Shown: positions 51,268-62,921, counted from the first letter of the stretch. The stretch is DNA of 64,000 nucleotides from Pelomonas candidula (GCF_043555985.1 NZ_JBIGIC010000008.1:124001-188000), one strand, 5' to 3'. Made by a program: numbers and translations. Notes: generated from the letters alone by a model not told the origin.

Positions 51268-52250
51268 TGCTGCGTTTCCTGCTGCGCCGCCTGGGCTACG
51301 GCCTGGCCATCCTCGTGGGCGTGAACCTGTTCACCTTCTTCCTGTTCTTCTCGGTCAACACGCCGGACGACATGGCGCGGCTGAACATCGGTGGCAAGCG
51401 CATCACGCAGGCGCAGATCGACACCTGGAAGACCGAGCGAGGCTACGACAAGCCGCTGTACTTCGACGCCAGCCGCGAAGGGGCAGCGCAGTTCACGCAC
51501 ACCATCCTGTGGGAGCGCTCGGTCAGCCTGTTCGCGCTGGACTTCGGCAAGAGCGACGCGCGCCAGGCCATCAACATCGGCCACGAGGTCAAGGTGCGCA
51601 TGGGCGTGAGCCTGCAGCTGGCACTGCCGCTGTTCGTGCTGCAGGTCTTCGTCAGCGTCGCGTTCTCGCTGCTGCTGGTGTTCTTCCGGCACACGAAGAT
51701 CGACTTCTGGGGCGTGGTGCTGTGCGTGCTGATGCTGTCCATCAGCAGCCTGTTCTACATCATCGTGGGCCAGTACCTGTTCGCACGGCTGCTGAAGCTG
51801 GTGCCGATGAACGGCTTCGCGCCGGGGCTGGACGCGGTGCGTTTCCTCGCGCTGCCCATCCTGCTGTCGCTGCTGAGCCGCCTTGGTGGCGAAGCGCGGC
51901 TGTACCGGGCGATGTTCCTGGAGGAGATGGGCAAGGACTACGTGCGCACGGCGCGCGCCAAGGGCCTCTCCGAAGGCCGCGTGCTGAGCCGTCACGTGCT
52001 GCGCAACGCGCTCATCCCCATCATCACGAGCGCCGGCAGCTACCTGCCCTACGTCTTCCTCGGCAGCCTGGTGTTCGAGAGCTTCTTCGGCATTCCCGGC
52101 CTCGGGGCCTTCGTCATCGAGGCCATCAGCGGGCAGGACTTCGCCATCGTCCGCACCATGGTCTTCCTCGGCGCGCTGCTCTACATCGCGAGCAATGCGC
52201 TGATCGACATCGCCTACACGTGGGTGGACCCCCGCGTGCGGCTGAGCTGA
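51267..52250 (+). CDS. Peptide ABC transporter permease (DppB/YejB type)
   Basis: A 327-residue inner-membrane permease with about six helices. The N-terminal MLRFLLRRLGYGLAILVGVN is typical. The EAA coupling loop is seen in YVRTARAKGLSEGRVLSRHV (near residue 230), followed by LPYVFLGSLVFESFFGIPGLG. It works with the next permease as a heterodimer. The start overlaps the binding-protein stop by one base. Confidence 0.9.
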   Translation: MLRFLLRRLGYGLAILVGVNLFTFFLFFSVNTPDDMARLNIGGKRITQAQIDTWKTERGYDKPLYFDASREGAAQFTHTILWERSVSLFALDFGKSDARQAINIGHEVKVRMGVSLQLALPLFVLQVFVSVAFSLLLVFFRHTKIDFWGVVLCVLMLSISSLFYIIVGQYLFARLLKLVPMNGFAPGLDAVRFLALPILLSLLSRLGGEARLYRAMFLEEMGKDYVRTARAKGLSEGRVLSRHVLRNALIPIITSAGSYLPYVFLGSLVFESFFGIPGLGAFVIEAISGQDFAIVRTMVFLGALLYIASNALIDIAYTWVDPRVRLS

Positions 52251-52257
52251 GGTGGGC

Positions 52258-53686
52258 ATGAAGTTCGTGCTGCTCTGGACCGACCTCGCGCTGTGGCTGA
52301 TGGTGGCCGCGGGCGTCGGCTACGCGCTGCGGGTGAGGGCGCTGGCGCATCTGCGCACGACTTGGCGGCGTGTGCTGCGCGACCCGGTGGCGGCCAGTGC
52401 GGGTGTCGTCATGGCGTTGTTCCTGCTTGTCACGCTGGTGGACAGCGTCCACTTGCGTCGCGCGCTGGAGACGGCGGATGGCAGCACCGTCTACGACACG
52501 CGCACGCTGTCCGCACTGGACCTGCTGCTGCAGCGCCAGATCGCGATGCGCGAGGTCAGCTATTCCCTGCCGCTGGGCACGCATGGCTTCAACAAGGAGA
52601 GCGTCGTCGACGCGCAGGGGCAGGCCGGGCGCGACTACCCGCGGCTGAAGTTCGGCGGTGCGCACCTGAGCGACCCGGCGACGCAGTGGGCCGCCGACGT
52701 GGCCGGTCGCGCTGCGCTGGGCCTGGCCGGCGGCCTGGGCATCGCTGCGCTGCTGGTGGCGCTGACCGCCGCCGCGCTGGCCCGCCATCACCATGGCTGG
52801 CGCCATGCGCTGGCCGACCTGGCGGCCGACCGCACCTTCTATCCGCTGCGCGCCGTCCTCGTGACGCTGGCCGTCGTGCTGCTGCTGGCCGGTCCGGCCG
52901 TCGCGTTGATGCCTCACTACCATGTGTTCGGCACGGACCGCACCGGCAACGACGTGCTGGTGCAGGCGCTCAAGAGCGTACGCACGGCCTTCGTCATCGG
53001 CGCGCTGTCCACGCTCGCGACGCTGCCGCTGGCGCTGCTGCTGGGGGTGCTGGCTGGCTACTACAAGGGCTGGGTCGACGAAGTCATCCAGTACGTCTAC
53101 ACGACGCTGAGCTCCGTGCCCAACGTACTGCTGATCGCCGCCTGCGTGCTGATGGTGCAGGTGTTCTTCGACAAGAACCCCGAGTTGTTCGAGACCGCGG
53201 CCGAGCGCTCCGACCTGAAGATGCTGGTGCTGTGCCTCATCCTCGGCCTGACCGGCTGGGCCGGTTTGTGCCGCCTGGTGCGCGCCGAGACGCTGAAGCT
53301 GCGCGAGCTGGACTATGTGCAGGCGGCGACGGCCTTCGGCGTCGGCGATCTGCGCATCATGGCCCGCCACATCGCACCCAACGTGATGCATCTGGTGCTG
53401 ATCACGGTCGTGCTGAGCTTCTCCGAGCTGATCCTCTATGAAGCCGTGCTGACCTACGTCGGCGTCGGTGTCGACCCGACCACCAGCAGCTTCGGCAGCA
53501 TGATCAACCTGGCCCGGGCCGAGATGTCGCGCGACCCGGTCGTGTGGTGGAGCTTCGCGGCGGCCTTCGGCTTCATGGTGGGCCTGGTGCTGGCGGCCAA
53601 CCTGTTCGCCGACGGCGTGCGGGATGCCTTCGACCCCAAGGCCCGCTCGGCGCGGCCACGCGTCTTCGTCCGTCGGGGAGCGCCCG

Positions 53687-53694
<8 letters not shown>
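52258..53694 (+). CDS. Peptide ABC transporter permease (DppC/YejE type), extended
   Basis: A 478-residue permease, far longer than the usual 280-340. The C-terminal half has the normal BPD transport domain: VFGTDRTGNDVLVQALKSVR, a helix bundle, the EAA loop LRELDYVQAATAFGVGDLRI and TYVGVGVDPTTSSFGSMI. The extra part comes from a long region between the first two helices (residues about 60-200) with its own hydrophobic segments. The ATG at 52258 follows GAGGTGG; GTG at 52252 is an alternative. It overlaps the ATPase gene by 8 bases. Confidence 0.87.
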
Positions 53695-55522
<1,828 letters not shown>

Positions 55523-55551
55523 CAAGTCGCTGCCCTACAACGCCTAGGGTG

Positions 55552-55581
55552 TTCACTCTAGGGAACGTTAGTTCGTTAAAT
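55552..55581 (+). promoter_or_regulatory. Possible sigma-70 promoter of the TonB-dependent receptor gene
   Basis: TTCACT (55552-55557) and TTAAAT (55576-55581) with an 18-base spacer. The start would be near 55588, with a 185-base leader to the ATG. CTAGGG occurs twice around the -35. Weak match; no Fur-like box seen. Confidence 0.3.
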
Positions 55582-55772
55582 CCATGTGAATCAAGGGCTT
55601 GGACGCCTTTGCTCGCGCGTTAAGGGCTTTACCGGGCCGTGATATTTGTCATGGGCGTTCAAACTCGCGTTACCCCTGACTCTGGGCAAATCGCCCAGCC
55701 CAAGGATTGGTCGTATCCGGCCAGTACCGCAGACATCACTGCGGAACCCTTTCATCTCTGACAGGAGTTTCA

Positions 55773-58616
55773 ATGTTCAAAACAACCACCATCACGAGTG
55801 CGATCCTGGCGCTGGCCGCAACCCACGCGCTGGCCCAGGAAGAAACCCAGAAACTGGAGCGCATCGAAGTCACCGGCTCCAGCATCAAGAGGGCTGCGTC
55901 CGAAACTTCGCTGCCCATCACCACGATCACCAAGGCGGACATCGCGCGCACCGGCGCCACGACCGTCCAGGACTTGGTCTATCTGCTGCCTTCGAGCTTT
56001 GGCGGCAATGTCGTGGCCAACAACGTGGGTGCCACCGGTGGTGCTTCGACGGCCAATCTGCGCGCCCTGGGCCCGAAGTACACGCTGGTGCTGCTGAACG
56101 GTCGCCGCATTGCGAATTTCGCGTTCGGCAACAACCCCGTGGACCTGAATTCGATCCCGTTGGCTGCGGTCGAGCGGGTCGAGGTGCTGCGTGATGGTGC
56201 CTCCGCCGTGTACGGTGCCGATGCCGTTGCCGGCGTCATCAACTTCATCCTGAAGAAGGACTATCAGGGCGCTGAGGTCACTGCGGCCGAATACAAGTCT
56301 GACAAGGGGGGCGGCAACTCGCACAACCTGAGCGCGGTGCTGGGCTTTGGCGATCTCGACAAGGATCGCTTCAACGTGATGCTGACGGCCGGCTATGAAG
56401 GCGTCGATCCGCTCAAGGCCAGCCAGCGCAGTTTTGCCAGCACGGCCGTTCGTCCTGACCTGGGGATCAACAAGTCGTCGCCCCGAAACGGCATTCCCAA
56501 TCTGAATTTCTCCGACACGCTCGGCAACAGCTACACGACGGTCAATCCGTTGGCCTACAACGGTTGCGTGTCACCCGACTTCGCCCTGGTGAAGCGTTCC
56601 ACCGCGGGCACCTGCGGTACGGACTATGTGAAGTTCATCGACCTCATTCCGCAGCAAAGGCGCGACAACGTTTCGGCGCGCGCGGTGTTCCAGGTAGACG
56701 GCGACAACCAGATCATCGCGGAGGCGATGCACAACGCCGATTGGCAGCAATCCTTCTACTCGCCGGCGCCCTATACGCTCAAGATGACGTATCCGGCCAA
56801 CGGCCGTTTCTATCCCAAGTCGATCACGGTTCCCAAGGGCATCACCGTGCCCGCGGGTTACACGTTCGCCGACGGCACGGTGCTTGCTAGCAAGACTGTC
56901 CTGGCGAACGACGTGACCGTGACGCCGACCGGCGACATCACCGGCACGTGGCGAACGGTTGCCGGCGGTGGTCGCTCGGACATCACGCAGACGCAGACGG
57001 ACCGCGTACTGATCGGTGCCAAGGGCTTGCTCGCGGGCTGGGACTATGACGTGGCCCTGACCTTCTCGAGCAACAAGGGACAGATCTATTTCGGGCCGGG
57101 GCAGTTCAGTTACGCCACCCTGACGCCGCTCGTTGCGAAGGGCGATATCAACGTCTTCGGGCCGCAAGATGCCACCAGCCAGGCGGCGCTGAATAGCGCG
57201 CTGCTGACGGGCCAGTTGCAGCAGACCGCCGAGTCGAAGGCCACCGAGCTGGATTTCCACATGTCGCGCGACATCTACACGATGGCCTACGGCGAGATGA
57301 GCTTTGCTATCGGCGCGAATTTCCGCAAGGAAACCATCGACCAGGTCTCGATGCCGGTTCTTGCCAGTGGTGATGTGGTGGGGGGCAATGGCCCCGTGCC
57401 AGGTGTTGCGAGCGGCCGCAAGGTCGCCGGGGTGGTCAGCGAACTGGTGGTGCCGCTTTACAAGGACCTCGAGCTGAACCTGGCAGGCCGGTACGACAAC
57501 TACAAGAACGACTTCGGTACCAGTTTCAGCAAGTTCAGCCCCAAGGCGAGTCTGCGGTACCAGCCGACGAAGGACCTGGTCCTGCGCGGTTCGGTCGCCA
57601 GCGGCTTCCGTGCTCCGACGCTTTATGAGAACCTCCGCCCGCTCACGACGGGGAACAACACGTCGGCGAACTGGAGCGATCCGGTGCGTTGCCCCGGTGG
57701 CACGCCCATCACAAACACCAACCCGGTCGGCGCCATTCAGGACGAGTGCGATGTGCAGCTCAACTCGGCCACGTCCGGCGACAAGAATCTGCGCCCCGAA
57801 AAGTCCAAGCAGTTCTCCCTCGGGGTGGCGTTCTCTCCCATCCGCGAGCTGACGGCAAGCGTCGACTACTGGAACGTCAAGATCACCGACCCGATCGTCG
57901 CCAAGTCAGAGATCCAGGTGCTCAGCGATCCGACCAAGTACGCGAGCTACATCTATCGATACGACCCCAAATACAAGGACTCTCTCCACGACTTCTCCAA
58001 CGGGTGGGTAGACGACGGCAACCAGTTCGGCGCGAAGCAGGGCAGCACGAACCCCGACTTCCCGATCGCCTATGTCTACCTGCCGGAGGAGAACACCGCG
58101 AAGACGTATGCGTCCGGTCTCGACTTCAGCGTGGCATCGCGCGTGAAGTTCGCCGGCCTGGGCTCGTTTGGCGTCAACCTCGACGGAACGCTCTTCTTGA
58201 CGCACGGCTACCAGTACACGGGCCTGGCTGCGACCAGTGATCTGGGCAAGTTCAAGGACTTCGGCGCCATTCCGCGCTGGCGACATGCCTTGACCTTCCT
58301 GTGGGGCAACGGCATGTTCGATGCCTCGCTGACCCAGAATTACACCAAGGGCTACGAGGATTACACCGATCCGACGGCGGTGGACGGCACGACCTATCCC
58401 GAAGTGCGCAAGGTGGCGTCTTACATCACCTGGGATGGTCAGGCAACCGTCAGGCCCACCAAGTCGCTGTCGCTGGTCTTCGGCATCAAGAACCTGCTCG
58501 ACAAGGATCCGCCTTCTTCGCGTAACTCCTTGTACTTCCAGACTGGCTACGATCCGACCTACACCAACCCCATCGGTCGCCAGTTCTATGGCCGCATCAA
58601 CTACAAGTTCTTCTGA
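55773..58616 (+). CDS. TonB-dependent outer-membrane receptor
   Basis: A 947-residue outer-membrane transporter. The signal peptide ends near residue 22 (ALAQEE). A TonB-box-like stretch (KLERIEVTGSSIKR) and plug domain follow (TTVQDLVYLLPSSFGGN, RIANFAFGNNPVDLNSIPL, VERVEVLRDGASAVYGADAV, then AGVINFILKK). The remainder is beta-barrel, with GSVASGFRAPTLYENLRP, LRPEKSKQFSLGVAFSP and a C-terminal Phe (GRINYKFF). The substrate is not known; the subgroup with EVTGSSIKR is common among peptide- or carbohydrate-type receptors. AGGAG precedes the ATG at 55773. It lies between a peptide ABC operon and tonB-exbBDD. Confidence 0.93.
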   Translation: MFKTTTITSAILALAATHALAQEETQKLERIEVTGSSIKRAASETSLPITTITKADIARTGATTVQDLVYLLPSSFGGNVVANNVGATGGASTANLRALGPKYTLVLLNGRRIANFAFGNNPVDLNSIPLAAVERVEVLRDGASAVYGADAVAGVINFILKKDYQGAEVTAAEYKSDKGGGNSHNLSAVLGFGDLDKDRFNVMLTAGYEGVDPLKASQRSFASTAVRPDLGINKSSPRNGIPNLNFSDTLGNSYTTVNPLAYNGCVSPDFALVKRSTAGTCGTDYVKFIDLIPQQRRDNVSARAVFQVDGDNQIIAEAMHNADWQQSFYSPAPYTLKMTYPANGRFYPKSITVPKGITVPAGYTFADGTVLASKTVLANDVTVTPTGDITGTWRTVAGGGRSDITQTQTDRVLIGAKGLLAGWDYDVALTFSSNKGQIYFGPGQFSYATLTPLVAKGDINVFGPQDATSQAALNSALLTGQLQQTAESKATELDFHMSRDIYTMAYGEMSFAIGANFRKETIDQVSMPVLASGDVVGGNGPVPGVASGRKVAGVVSELVVPLYKDLELNLAGRYDNYKNDFGTSFSKFSPKASLRYQPTKDLVLRGSVASGFRAPTLYENLRPLTTGNNTSANWSDPVRCPGGTPITNTNPVGAIQDECDVQLNSATSGDKNLRPEKSKQFSLGVAFSPIRELTASVDYWNVKITDPIVAKSEIQVLSDPTKYASYIYRYDPKYKDSLHDFSNGWVDDGNQFGAKQGSTNPDFPIAYVYLPEENTAKTYASGLDFSVASRVKFAGLGSFGVNLDGTLFLTHGYQYTGLAATSDLGKFKDFGAIPRWRHALTFLWGNGMFDASLTQNYTKGYEDYTDPTAVDGTTYPEVRKVASYITWDGQATVRPTKSLSLVFGIKNLLDKDPPSSRNSLYFQTGYDPTYTNPIGRQFYGRINYKFF

Positions 58617-58644
58617 CCTTGACTTGATGCTTCTCTGAACGTGA

Positions 58645-58670
58645 GCCGCGCCGAAAGGCGCGGCTTTTTT
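58645..58670 (+). terminator. Intrinsic terminator of the receptor gene
   Basis: GCCGCGCC (58645-58652) and GGCGCGGC (58657-58664) pair perfectly around a GAAA tetraloop, followed by T6. Confidence 0.95.
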
Positions 58671-59049
58671 ATGCCGGAACGGCTGTAATCAAGCTGTTTC
58701 CTTTGCCCGGGTTAGCCCCAACAAAACGGCCTGAAACGCGCGGCTAAGATGACTGCGTGGCCAGGTTTGGCCGGGGGTGTGGCATCCGCTGCGCCTGGTT
58801 CGTGGCGATGAAATGCGTGCCCGACGGCTTTTGCCACCGGGCGTTTTTTTTGGCCCGTCAGGTGCGTAGATGCTGGCATACCCTCGGGCAGTGCCATGCT
58901 TTCAACGAGGCGGAAACGTTCTCTCCGCGATCTAGAATGCATGCCCTTCGGGAACTGGTTGACGGCAGGAGCGCAACTTCCGCCGTTCTGCAGTGGCCAC
59001 ATTCCTGAGAGTCATCGACTGTGATTTGTAGTTGCAAGAAGGAGCGCGC
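58671..59049 (+). other. Intergenic region between receptor and tonB
   Basis: No protein gene is convincing in these 379 bases. The region holds a free-standing intrinsic terminator at 58819-58851 (see the candidate small RNA) and then about 200 bases leading to tonB. A TAGAAT (58933-58938) could be a tonB -10, but no -35 is seen at the right distance, and no Fur box was found. Confidence 0.5.
58745..58851 (+). ncRNA. Candidate small RNA ending in an intrinsic terminator
   Basis: A terminator (GCCCG-AC-GGC-TTTT-GCC-AC-CGGGC, 58819-58842, then T8) stands alone, with the previous gene already terminated at 58670. A -10-like TAAGAT lies at 58745-58750. A transcript from about 58757 would begin with the hairpin GGCCA-GGTT-TGGCC (58759-58772) and be about 95 bases. 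No clear -35. Confidence 0.35.
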
Positions 59050-59691
59050 ATGAATTTTGCGCAGGAGAAGCAGGGCGCATCCCGGTTCACGGGTATCGGC
59101 ATCGTGGCCCTGATCCACGTCGTGGCCATTTATGCGCTCGCCAGCGGCCTGGCTCGCGATATCGTCAAGAAGGTCTCTGGCCCGATCGAGACGAAGGTCA
59201 TCGAAGAGAAAGTCAAGCCGCCGCCGCCGCCCGAGAAGGTGGTGCCGCCCCCGCCGGACCTCAAGGCCCCGCCGCCGCCCTTCGTGCCGCCGCCTGAATT
59301 CCAGGTGACTGCCCCGGCGCCTCCGGCACCTGCCATTCAGTCGACGCAGGTCGCACCGCCCGCCGTTGCAGAAGTTCGCCCGGCGCCCCCGCCGGCGGCA
59401 GCTCCGGCGCCGCCGGCCAAGCCGACCCGTGTGACCGCCGCCATGGTCTGCACGAAGCGCGGCACGCCCGAGATGCCTTCCGTGAACTGGTCTGGCGAAG
59501 CCCTCTTCAAGGCCGTCGCGACCGTGAAGGCTGGCCGCGTCACCGCCGTCGAAATCCAGTCGCTCAAGGGCGGCGTGGACCGCAAGGCCCAGCGTGCGAT
59601 GGTCCAGGCCATCGAAGCCACGCTGCGTGATACCTACGAGTGCCCGGGCGATCACGTGTTCGAGCAAGAGTTCCAGTTCAAGATCGACTAA
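59050..59691 (+). CDS. tonB: Energy transducer TonB
   Basis: A 213-residue TonB. One N-terminal membrane helix (TGIGIVALIHVVAIYALASGL) contains the conserved His used with ExbB/ExbD. A long Pro-rich, charged periplasmic spacer follows (KPPPPPEKVVPPPPDLKAPP, residues about 55-125), then the C-terminal receptor-binding domain from about 130 (VKAGRVTAVEIQSLKGGVDR). AAGGAG lies 5-6 bases before the ATG at 59050. It leads the tonB-exbB-exbD-exbD-TPR run. Confidence 0.92.
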   Translation: MNFAQEKQGASRFTGIGIVALIHVVAIYALASGLARDIVKKVSGPIETKVIEEKVKPPPPPEKVVPPPPDLKAPPPPFVPPPEFQVTAPAPPAPAIQSTQVAPPAVAEVRPAPPPAAAPAPPAKPTRVTAAMVCTKRGTPEMPSVNWSGEALFKAVATVKAGRVTAVEIQSLKGGVDRKAQRAMVQAIEATLRDTYECPGDHVFEQEFQFKID

Positions 59692-59769
59692 GACAGCCGC
59701 CTTGAACCTGCGCCAGCCCGGCGCATCCAGAACGTACCAAACCAGAATCTTTCCCTAGGAGTTGACTCC

Positions 59770-60591
59770 ATGATTTCTCGCATCACCGGCTTCCTTGCCG
59801 CTATCGCCATGGCCGCGACCCTGGCCGTCTCGCCTGCCCACGCGCAAGATCAGAAGCCGGCCGACGCCGCCTCGGCTGTCGACGCCGCCGCCGCGCCCGC
59901 TCCGGCGCCTGCTGCCTCCAAGCCGGCCGACAACCCCTACAGCCTGGGCAACATCGTTGCTCACGGCAACCCGGTCGACCAGGCCGTGCTGGTGCTGCTG
60001 GCCATCATGTCCATGGGTTCCTGGTACATCCTGGTTGTCCGCCTGTGGGACACCGCCAAGCTGTCGTCGGAAGCCAAGGAAGTCCGCTCCACCTTCTTCA
60101 AGAAGGCCAGCCTGGCTGATGGCGTGCGTGGTCTGAAGGAGGAAAGCGCCTTCCGCTACATCGCTACGGCCGCCATCGAGGCTTCGGAGCACCATGAAGG
60201 CGCCCTGACCGAGAACATCGACCACAGCAGCTGGGTCACGATGAACGTCGACCGTGCCGTCGCCGACGTCAACACCAAGATCTCCGCCGGCCTGGGCTTC
60301 CTGGCCACCGTGGGTTCGACCTCTCCCTTCATCGGCCTGTTCGGTACCGTGTGGGGCATCCTGAACGCGCTGACCGCCATCGGCCAAGCCGGCCAGGCTT
60401 CCATCGACAAGGTGGCCGGCCCCGTGGGCGCCGCACTGATCATGACCGCCATCGGTCTGGTCGTCGCCGTGCCGGCCGTGCTGGGCTACAACTGGCTGGT
60501 CAACCGCAACAAGAGTGTCATGAGCCAAGTTCGCTCGTTCGCCGGTGATCTGCACGGCGTGCTGATGGGCAACCGCGCCGTCAAGCGCTAA
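59770..60591 (+). CDS. exbB: Biopolymer transporter ExbB (MotA/TolQ/ExbB proton channel)
   Basis: A 273-residue channel protein. It carries an N-terminal signal-like segment and an Ala/Pro-rich periplasmic stretch (residues about 1-50), then three membrane helices. The family signature is in LGFLATVGSTSPFIGLFGTV and GPVGAALIMTAIGLVVAVPAV. The extended N-terminus is the form seen in many betaproteobacteria and xanthomonads. AGGAGTT precedes the ATG. The 78-base gap after tonB fits one operon. Confidence 0.93.
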   Translation: MISRITGFLAAIAMAATLAVSPAHAQDQKPADAASAVDAAAAPAPAPAASKPADNPYSLGNIVAHGNPVDQAVLVLLAIMSMGSWYILVVRLWDTAKLSSEAKEVRSTFFKKASLADGVRGLKEESAFRYIATAAIEASEHHEGALTENIDHSSWVTMNVDRAVADVNTKISAGLGFLATVGSTSPFIGLFGTVWGILNALTAIGQAGQASIDKVAGPVGAALIMTAIGLVVAVPAVLGYNWLVNRNKSVMSQVRSFAGDLHGVLMGNRAVKR

Positions 60592-60625
60592 TCCCTGAGC
60601 TGCAGCTCGAACAGGAGCCAATGCC

Positions 60626-61054
60626 ATGGGCATGAACGTCGGATCTTCTTCCGGCGAGGACGAAGTCAATGCAACCATCAACACCACGCCCCTCGTGGAC
60701 GTGATGTTGGTGATGTTGATCATCTTCCTCATCACCGTGCCGGTGGTGACCCAGTCGATCGCGGTGAACCTTCCCAAGGAAACCAACATCGTCCGTGTCA
60801 CCAAACCGGAGAACATCGAAATCTCGGTCAGCAAGGACGGCGACGTCTATTGGGGTACCAAGCTGGTTCCTGACATGGAGGAGCTCGTGAAGCGCCTCGG
60901 CAAGGAATCGGTCAAGAACCCGCAGCCCGAGGTGCATATCCGCGGCGACGACAAGTCCCGCTACGAGTCGGTCGGTCGCGTGATCTATGCCTGCCAGCGC
61001 GCCGGCATCATGAAGATCAACTTCGTCACCGAGCCTCCGGCCCGCGGCGGCTGA
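60626..61054 (+). CDS. exbD: Biopolymer transporter ExbD, first copy
   Basis: A 142-residue protein with a single N-terminal helix containing the proton-carrying Asp (TTPLVDVMLVMLIIFLIT, Asp near residue 25), then a periplasmic domain. Opening MGMNVGSSSG is shared with the second copy. It forms the TonB motor with ExbB. Confidence 0.93.
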   Translation: MGMNVGSSSGEDEVNATINTTPLVDVMLVMLIIFLITVPVVTQSIAVNLPKETNIVRVTKPENIEISVSKDGDVYWGTKLVPDMEELVKRLGKESVKNPQPEVHIRGDDKSRYESVGRVIYACQRAGIMKINFVTEPPARGG

Positions 61055-61069
61055 TCCCAGGAGTCAAGC

Positions 61070-61507
61070 ATGGGAATGAATGTAGGAAGTTCGTCGGGCA
61101 GCGGTGAACCCGAAGTCATGATGGACGTCAATACGACGCCGCTGATTGACGTGATGCTGGTGCTGCTGGTGATGCTGATCATCACGATCCCGATCCAGCT
61201 GCACACGATCAACCTGGACATGCCGCCGCCGACCTCGACGCCTCCGGATAAGGAGCCGGAAGTGCATGAGGTCATGATCGATTTCGACGGCACCATCTAT
61301 TGGGACGCCCAGGCGCTGGCGAACATCGACGCGGTCAACGCCAAGATGCAGGAAGTCGGTGCGATGCCGATCAGCGATCAGCCGGAACTGCACATCAAGC
61401 CGAACAAGCTCGTCGACTACGGCGTCGTGGCTGCGGTGATGGCTTCGGCCCAGCGCAACAACGTCAAGAAGATGGGCATGGTTGGTAACGAGCAATACGT
61501 CAAGTGA
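61070..61507 (+). CDS. Biopolymer transporter ExbD, second copy
   Basis: A 145-residue ExbD paralogue, 15 bases after the first. The key helix is NTTPLIDVMLVLLVMLIITI with its Asp near residue 26. The periplasmic part differs (TINLDMPPPTSTPPDKEPE), and it is only distantly similar to copy one outside the helix. Two ExbD genes in tandem suggest a heteromeric stator or separate TonB partners, as in Xanthomonas. Confidence 0.92.
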   Translation: MGMNVGSSSGSGEPEVMMDVNTTPLIDVMLVLLVMLIITIPIQLHTINLDMPPPTSTPPDKEPEVHEVMIDFDGTIYWDAQALANIDAVNAKMQEVGAMPISDQPELHIKPNKLVDYGVVAAVMASAQRNNVKKMGMVGNEQYVK

Positions 61508-61543
61508 CGTGAGCTCGGGCCAGTTGACGCCGATACTTTGATG

Positions 61544-61572
61544 CGCGCTGCCCGAAAGGGCGGCGCGTTTTT
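61544..61572 (+). terminator. Terminator between exbD and the TPR gene
   Basis: CGCGCTGCCC (61544-61553) and GGGCGGCGCG (61558-61567) pair, one G-T, around GAAA, with T5 after. The Shine-Dalgarno of the next gene is 8 bases further on, so read-through may set its level. Confidence 0.75.
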
Positions 61573-61590
61573 GCTTTGCAGGAGAGCAAG

Positions 61591-62844
61591 TTGAAGACTT
61601 TGAAAACCGTGGTGGCTGTCGCCGTTGGCGTGCTGGCCCTGTCCCTGAACGGCGCGCCGGGCGCCGAATTTGGCTTCAGCCAGGCCGCTGCCCAGGAAAC
61701 CGTGCGCAAGGAAGTCGGCGTGCCGCTGACCGCAGCGAGCCAGCTGCTGAAGGCCGGCAAGGCCAAGGAAGCACTGGCCAAGCTGCGTGACGCCGAAGCC
61801 GTGGGTGGCCGCACGGCGGCTGAGAACAACGCCATCGAAGGCATCCGTTTCTCGGCAGCGATGGTCGCCAACGAGCCGGACACGATGGCGCGTTCCTTCG
61901 ACGCACTGAAGGGTGCTGGCAAGCTGTCCGCCGCGCAGCAACTGCAGTACATGGAAGCTCTGGCTGGTACCTATCTGCGTGGCGGCAATGCGGCCAAGGC
62001 GCTGGAGTGGGCTAACAAGTACTTCGCGGCCGGCGGCAACAGCCCGACGGCCAAGCAAGTGCAGCAGCAGGCCCAGTTCAAGTCGGGCGATGTCTCGGGC
62101 TTCCTGAAGGACACTCTGGCTGAGATTCAGGCTGACGAAAAAGCCGGCCGCGCCCCGGCAAAGGACAAGCTCACCAATCTGCTCTGGGCGGCGCAGAAGA
62201 AGGGCGATACCAACGCCGAGGCCATCGCGACCGAAAAGCTGCTGAACTACTACCCGGACCCCAAGCTGTGGGCACAGATCCTGGGTGACCTGCCGCAGAA
62301 GAAGAGCTTCGACAGCAGCCGCTACGCGCTGGACCTCTATCGCCTGCGCCTGGCCACCGGCAACATGTCGCGTGGCGCCGAGGACTACATGGAGATGGCG
62401 CAACTGGCTGCCCAGGCCGGTTATCCGGAAGAGGGCAAGCAGGTCGTCGACAAGGGCTTCGCTGCCGGCGTGCTGGGTCAGGGGGCCGAAGGTGCCCGCC
62501 ACAAGCGCCTGGCCGACCTGATGACCAAGAAGATCGCCGAAGCCAAGGCTGGTGCCGCCGCCAACGAGAAGGCCGCCGGGGATGCCAAGGATGGCAATGC
62601 GCTGGTCACGCTGGGCCTCGCCAACGCCTTCGGTGGCAATGCCAAGAAGGGGATCGAGCAGATCCAGCAGGGTATCGATAAGGGCAACCTGAAGCGTGCC
62701 GAGGATGCCAAGCTCTATCTGGGCCTGGCCTACCAACTGGGTGGCGACGCCGCGAAGGCCCAGGCTGCCTGGAGGTCTGTCAAGGGCAATGAAGGCGCGG
62801 CCGACCTGGCCCGTCTGTGGGTGATTCAGTCGAAGAAGCGCTGA
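61591..62844 (+). CDS. Exported TPR-like protein of the TonB locus
   Basis: A 417-residue protein with a signal peptide (cleavage near residue 38, AAAQET) and helical TPR-type repeats throughout (LLKAGKAKEALAKLRDAEAV, YLRGGNAAKALEWANKYF, LGLAYQLGGDAAKAQAAW). It is periplasmic by prediction. Start is the rare TTG at 61591: AGGAG lies 6 bases upstream and it gives MKTLKTVV followed by a signal helix; an upstream TTG at 61576 sits before the Shine-Dalgarno. Function unknown; TPR proteins often follow exbD pairs in this group. Confidence 0.82.
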   Translation: MKTLKTVVAVAVGVLALSLNGAPGAEFGFSQAAAQETVRKEVGVPLTAASQLLKAGKAKEALAKLRDAEAVGGRTAAENNAIEGIRFSAAMVANEPDTMARSFDALKGAGKLSAAQQLQYMEALAGTYLRGGNAAKALEWANKYFAAGGNSPTAKQVQQQAQFKSGDVSGFLKDTLAEIQADEKAGRAPAKDKLTNLLWAAQKKGDTNAEAIATEKLLNYYPDPKLWAQILGDLPQKKSFDSSRYALDLYRLRLATGNMSRGAEDYMEMAQLAAQAGYPEEGKQVVDKGFAAGVLGQGAEGARHKRLADLMTKKIAEAKAGAAANEKAAGDAKDGNALVTLGLANAFGGNAKKGIEQIQQGIDKGNLKRAEDAKLYLGLAYQLGGDAAKAQAAWRSVKGNEGAADLARLWVIQSKKR

Positions 62845-62870
62845 TCGGCCAACGACGCCGTCGACAAACG

Positions 62871-62902
62871 AAACGGGCCTGGTGTGAACCAGGCCCGTTT
62901 TT
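62871..62902. terminator. Strong (bidirectional) terminator after the TPR gene
   Basis: AAACGGGCCTGGT (62871-62883) and ACCAGGCCCGTTT (62888-62900) form a perfect 13-bp stem with a GTGA loop. T5 follows on the plus side; A-rich on the other side may serve the convergent SDR gene. Confidence 0.93.
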
Positions 62903-62921
62903 CATTGGCGGTCTGCCGAGG

